Assembly (NCBI GenBank): GCA_016763075.1
Contig: JAESUM010000039.1
Coordinates: 1 to 61,667, forward strand
Direction of reading: 5' to 3'
Source: Pseudomonadales bacterium
Lineage (GTDB): Bacteria; Pseudomonadota; Gammaproteobacteria; Pseudomonadales; JAHRWD01
Length of the DNA stretch: 61,667 bases
Shown here: positions 60,741 to 61,667 of the stretch, in pieces
Layout of the letters: every line of letters begins with the position of its first letter
How positions within the stretch are numbered: the stretch's first letter is position 1
The notes under the pieces: model-generated
The model's database searches: none
The model's input: only the letters and a program-made list of their open reading frames with translations
Told to the model about the DNA's origin: nothing
Made by a program: the position numbers and the translations under genes

Positions 60741-61053
60741 TGGTTACGATGACCCACTCAGATGGGCTAGGTTCATGCATGTTTAACTGCTTATGGGCCA
60801 AGGACCATATTCGCTCGTGGGATGACCACGTACTGCGCTCTAGTAATAGTCGCCCCCATTCAAGCTGCTGGGTTCGTTGATCGGTTTTCAAATGCTGCAA
60901 CTGTGCGGATAACAAACGGTTTTTGTGGGTCGCGTACACCACTGAAAGCGCCGTTCCCACCACGCAAAAAGCCAGCATGATGGTTATCACCGCTGGCATG
61001 AAAGATTGGGTACTTACACGATCTACCGTTCGTTTATTATTTTTTGTTGGCAT
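60730..61053 (-). CDS. ftsL: FtsL, division protein
   Basis: Small bitopic protein of 107 residues in the FtsQLB complex. A basic cytoplasmic tail (about 1-20), one membrane helix (about 22-42) and a periplasmic coiled coil with a leucine-zipper-like spacing are visible, ending WVIVTNGN. Sequence is poorly conserved in this family; identification rests on the architecture and its place between rsmH and ftsI. Confidence 0.93.
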   Translation of the reverse strand: MPTKNNKRTVDRVSTQSFMPAVITIMLAFCVVGTALSVVYATHKNRLLSAQLQHLKTDQRTQQLEWGRLLLERSTWSSHERIWSLAHKQLNMHEPSPSEWVIVTNGN

Positions 61054-61059
61054 CCAATG

Positions 61060-61667
61060 TCACACAATTTTTTCAGCTATACGAAGTACTGCACTCCTGG
61101 CACGTCGGTTGATTGCTAACTCTTGCTCACCTGCACGAATCTGCTTGCCGATACGCTTCATTCGTTGGTTTAAATCTACGGTACGCACCGGCATTTTGGC
61201 TGGGAACTGATCACCTTTTTCCTGCTTTTTTATAAACCGTTTTACAATTCGATCTTCTAACGAATGAAAACTAATCACCACTAAGCGGCCACCGGGCTTG
61301 AGCAACTCCAATGCTTGCTCCATAGCAGATGCCACCTGGTCAAGCTCGCCATTTACCTCGATACGAATCGCTTGAAACGTACGTGTCGCCGGGTGTTTGT
61401 TTTTCTCTTTTACCGGTATGGCTTCAATCACCAATTCAACTAATTCCGCGGTTGTTGCGATAGGCCCGTGTTCAGCCATATGGGCCAATACGCCTCTAGC
61501 AATTCGTGTTGCGAAACGCTCTTCGCCATACTTCTTTAATACTCGAACAATTTCTTGCTCTGAAGATTGCGCCAACCATTGCGATGCATTAAGTCCGCGG
61601 CTTCTATCCATTCTCATATCAAGCGGGCCGTCTTTGGAAAACCCAAACCCTCTTGAGGCATCGTCTA
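61060..61667 (-). CDS. rsmH: RsmH, 16S rRNA m4C1402 methyltransferase (5' end beyond window)
   Basis: S-adenosylmethionine-dependent N4-methylation of C1402 in 16S rRNA. The frame is open to the right edge; about 201 C-terminal residues are present of the roughly 310 expected. The conserved DDASRGFGFSKDGPLDMRMD (about 61608-61665) is the family hallmark region, and SFHSLEDRIVKRF follows further on. It is the first dcw gene in view; mraZ would be expected beyond the window. Confidence 0.97.
   Translation of the reverse strand, partial: DDASRGFGFSKDGPLDMRMDRSRGLNASQWLAQSSEQEIVRVLKKYGEERFATRIARGVLAHMAEHGPIATTAELVELVIEAIPVKEKNKHPATRTFQAIRIEVNGELDQVASAMEQALELLKPGGRLVVISFHSLEDRIVKRFIKKQEKGDQFPAKMPVRTVDLNQRMKRIGKQIRAGEQELAINRRARSAVLRIAEKIV

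Overview
The window is a stretch of chromosome from a Gram-negative gammaproteobacterium. It is probably a free-living, aerobic, twitching marine type related to the Cellvibrionales/Pseudomonadales side of the class, but I infer this from gene content and family resemblance only. Supporting points are a division and cell-wall (dcw) cluster in the usual gammaproteobacterial order, a MurE with the meso-DAP motif DNPR, a Pseudomonas-like Pil-Chp chemosensory operon, a long single-chain PurL, an E. coli-type homodimeric AceE, and a nickel superoxide dismutase of the kind common in marine bacteria. No rRNA, tRNA, CRISPR array, insertion sequence or prophage was seen.

Layout from left to right. (1) 1-2124: groEL (cut by the window edge) and groES on the minus strand, with a sigma70-like promoter overlapped by a perfect CIRCE operator. 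(2) 2385-10000: housekeeping genes: fxsA, a short-chain dehydrogenase, trhO, a co-directional set of ampG plus an ABC exporter pair, yajQ and a RIO-type kinase. (3) 10043-15274: a DUF2147 protein and a membrane fatty acid hydroxylase in tandem, a membrane-bound AraC regulator and an orphan chemoreceptor whose 3' region carries a 10-bp tandem repeat. (4) 15440-19574: aceE-aceF of pyruvate dehydrogenase, without lpd or pdhR nearby. (5) 20014-27080: a plus-strand minor pilin operon fimT-pilV-pilW-pilX-(small exported protein)-pilY1, closed by a terminator. (6) 27235-34178: purL with a small NIF3/CutA-like protein, sodN-sodX, and a diguanylate cyclase.

(7) 34223-44917, minus strand, transcribed right to left: two small exported helical proteins resembling the PilJ sensor domain, then pilG, pilH, pilI, pilJ, chpA and chpC. 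The methyltransferase pilK and methylesterase chpB, present in the Pseudomonas aeruginosa version, are absent. (8) 45523-61667, minus strand: the dcw cluster rsmH-ftsL-ftsI-murE-murF-mraY-murD-ftsW-murG-murC-ddl-ftsQ-ftsA-ftsZ, tightly packed with many 1-11 bp overlaps and ended by a strong terminator. lpxC, which usually follows ftsZ, is missing there.

How it fits together: two type IV pilus modules (minor pilins with the PilY1 tip protein, and the Pil-Chp sensory system), a diguanylate cyclase and a YajQ nucleotide-binding protein suggest surface sensing and twitching. The most interesting part is the translationally coupled pair of exported PilJ-sensor-like proteins ahead of pilG: they have signal peptides but no membrane anchor or signalling domain, so they may be periplasmic partners of PilJ. 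Other points worth a second look are the Ni-SOD with an altered nickel-hook sequence, the CIRCE/promoter overlap, an inverted repeat at the aceE start region, and structured spacers at pilJ-chpA and sodN.
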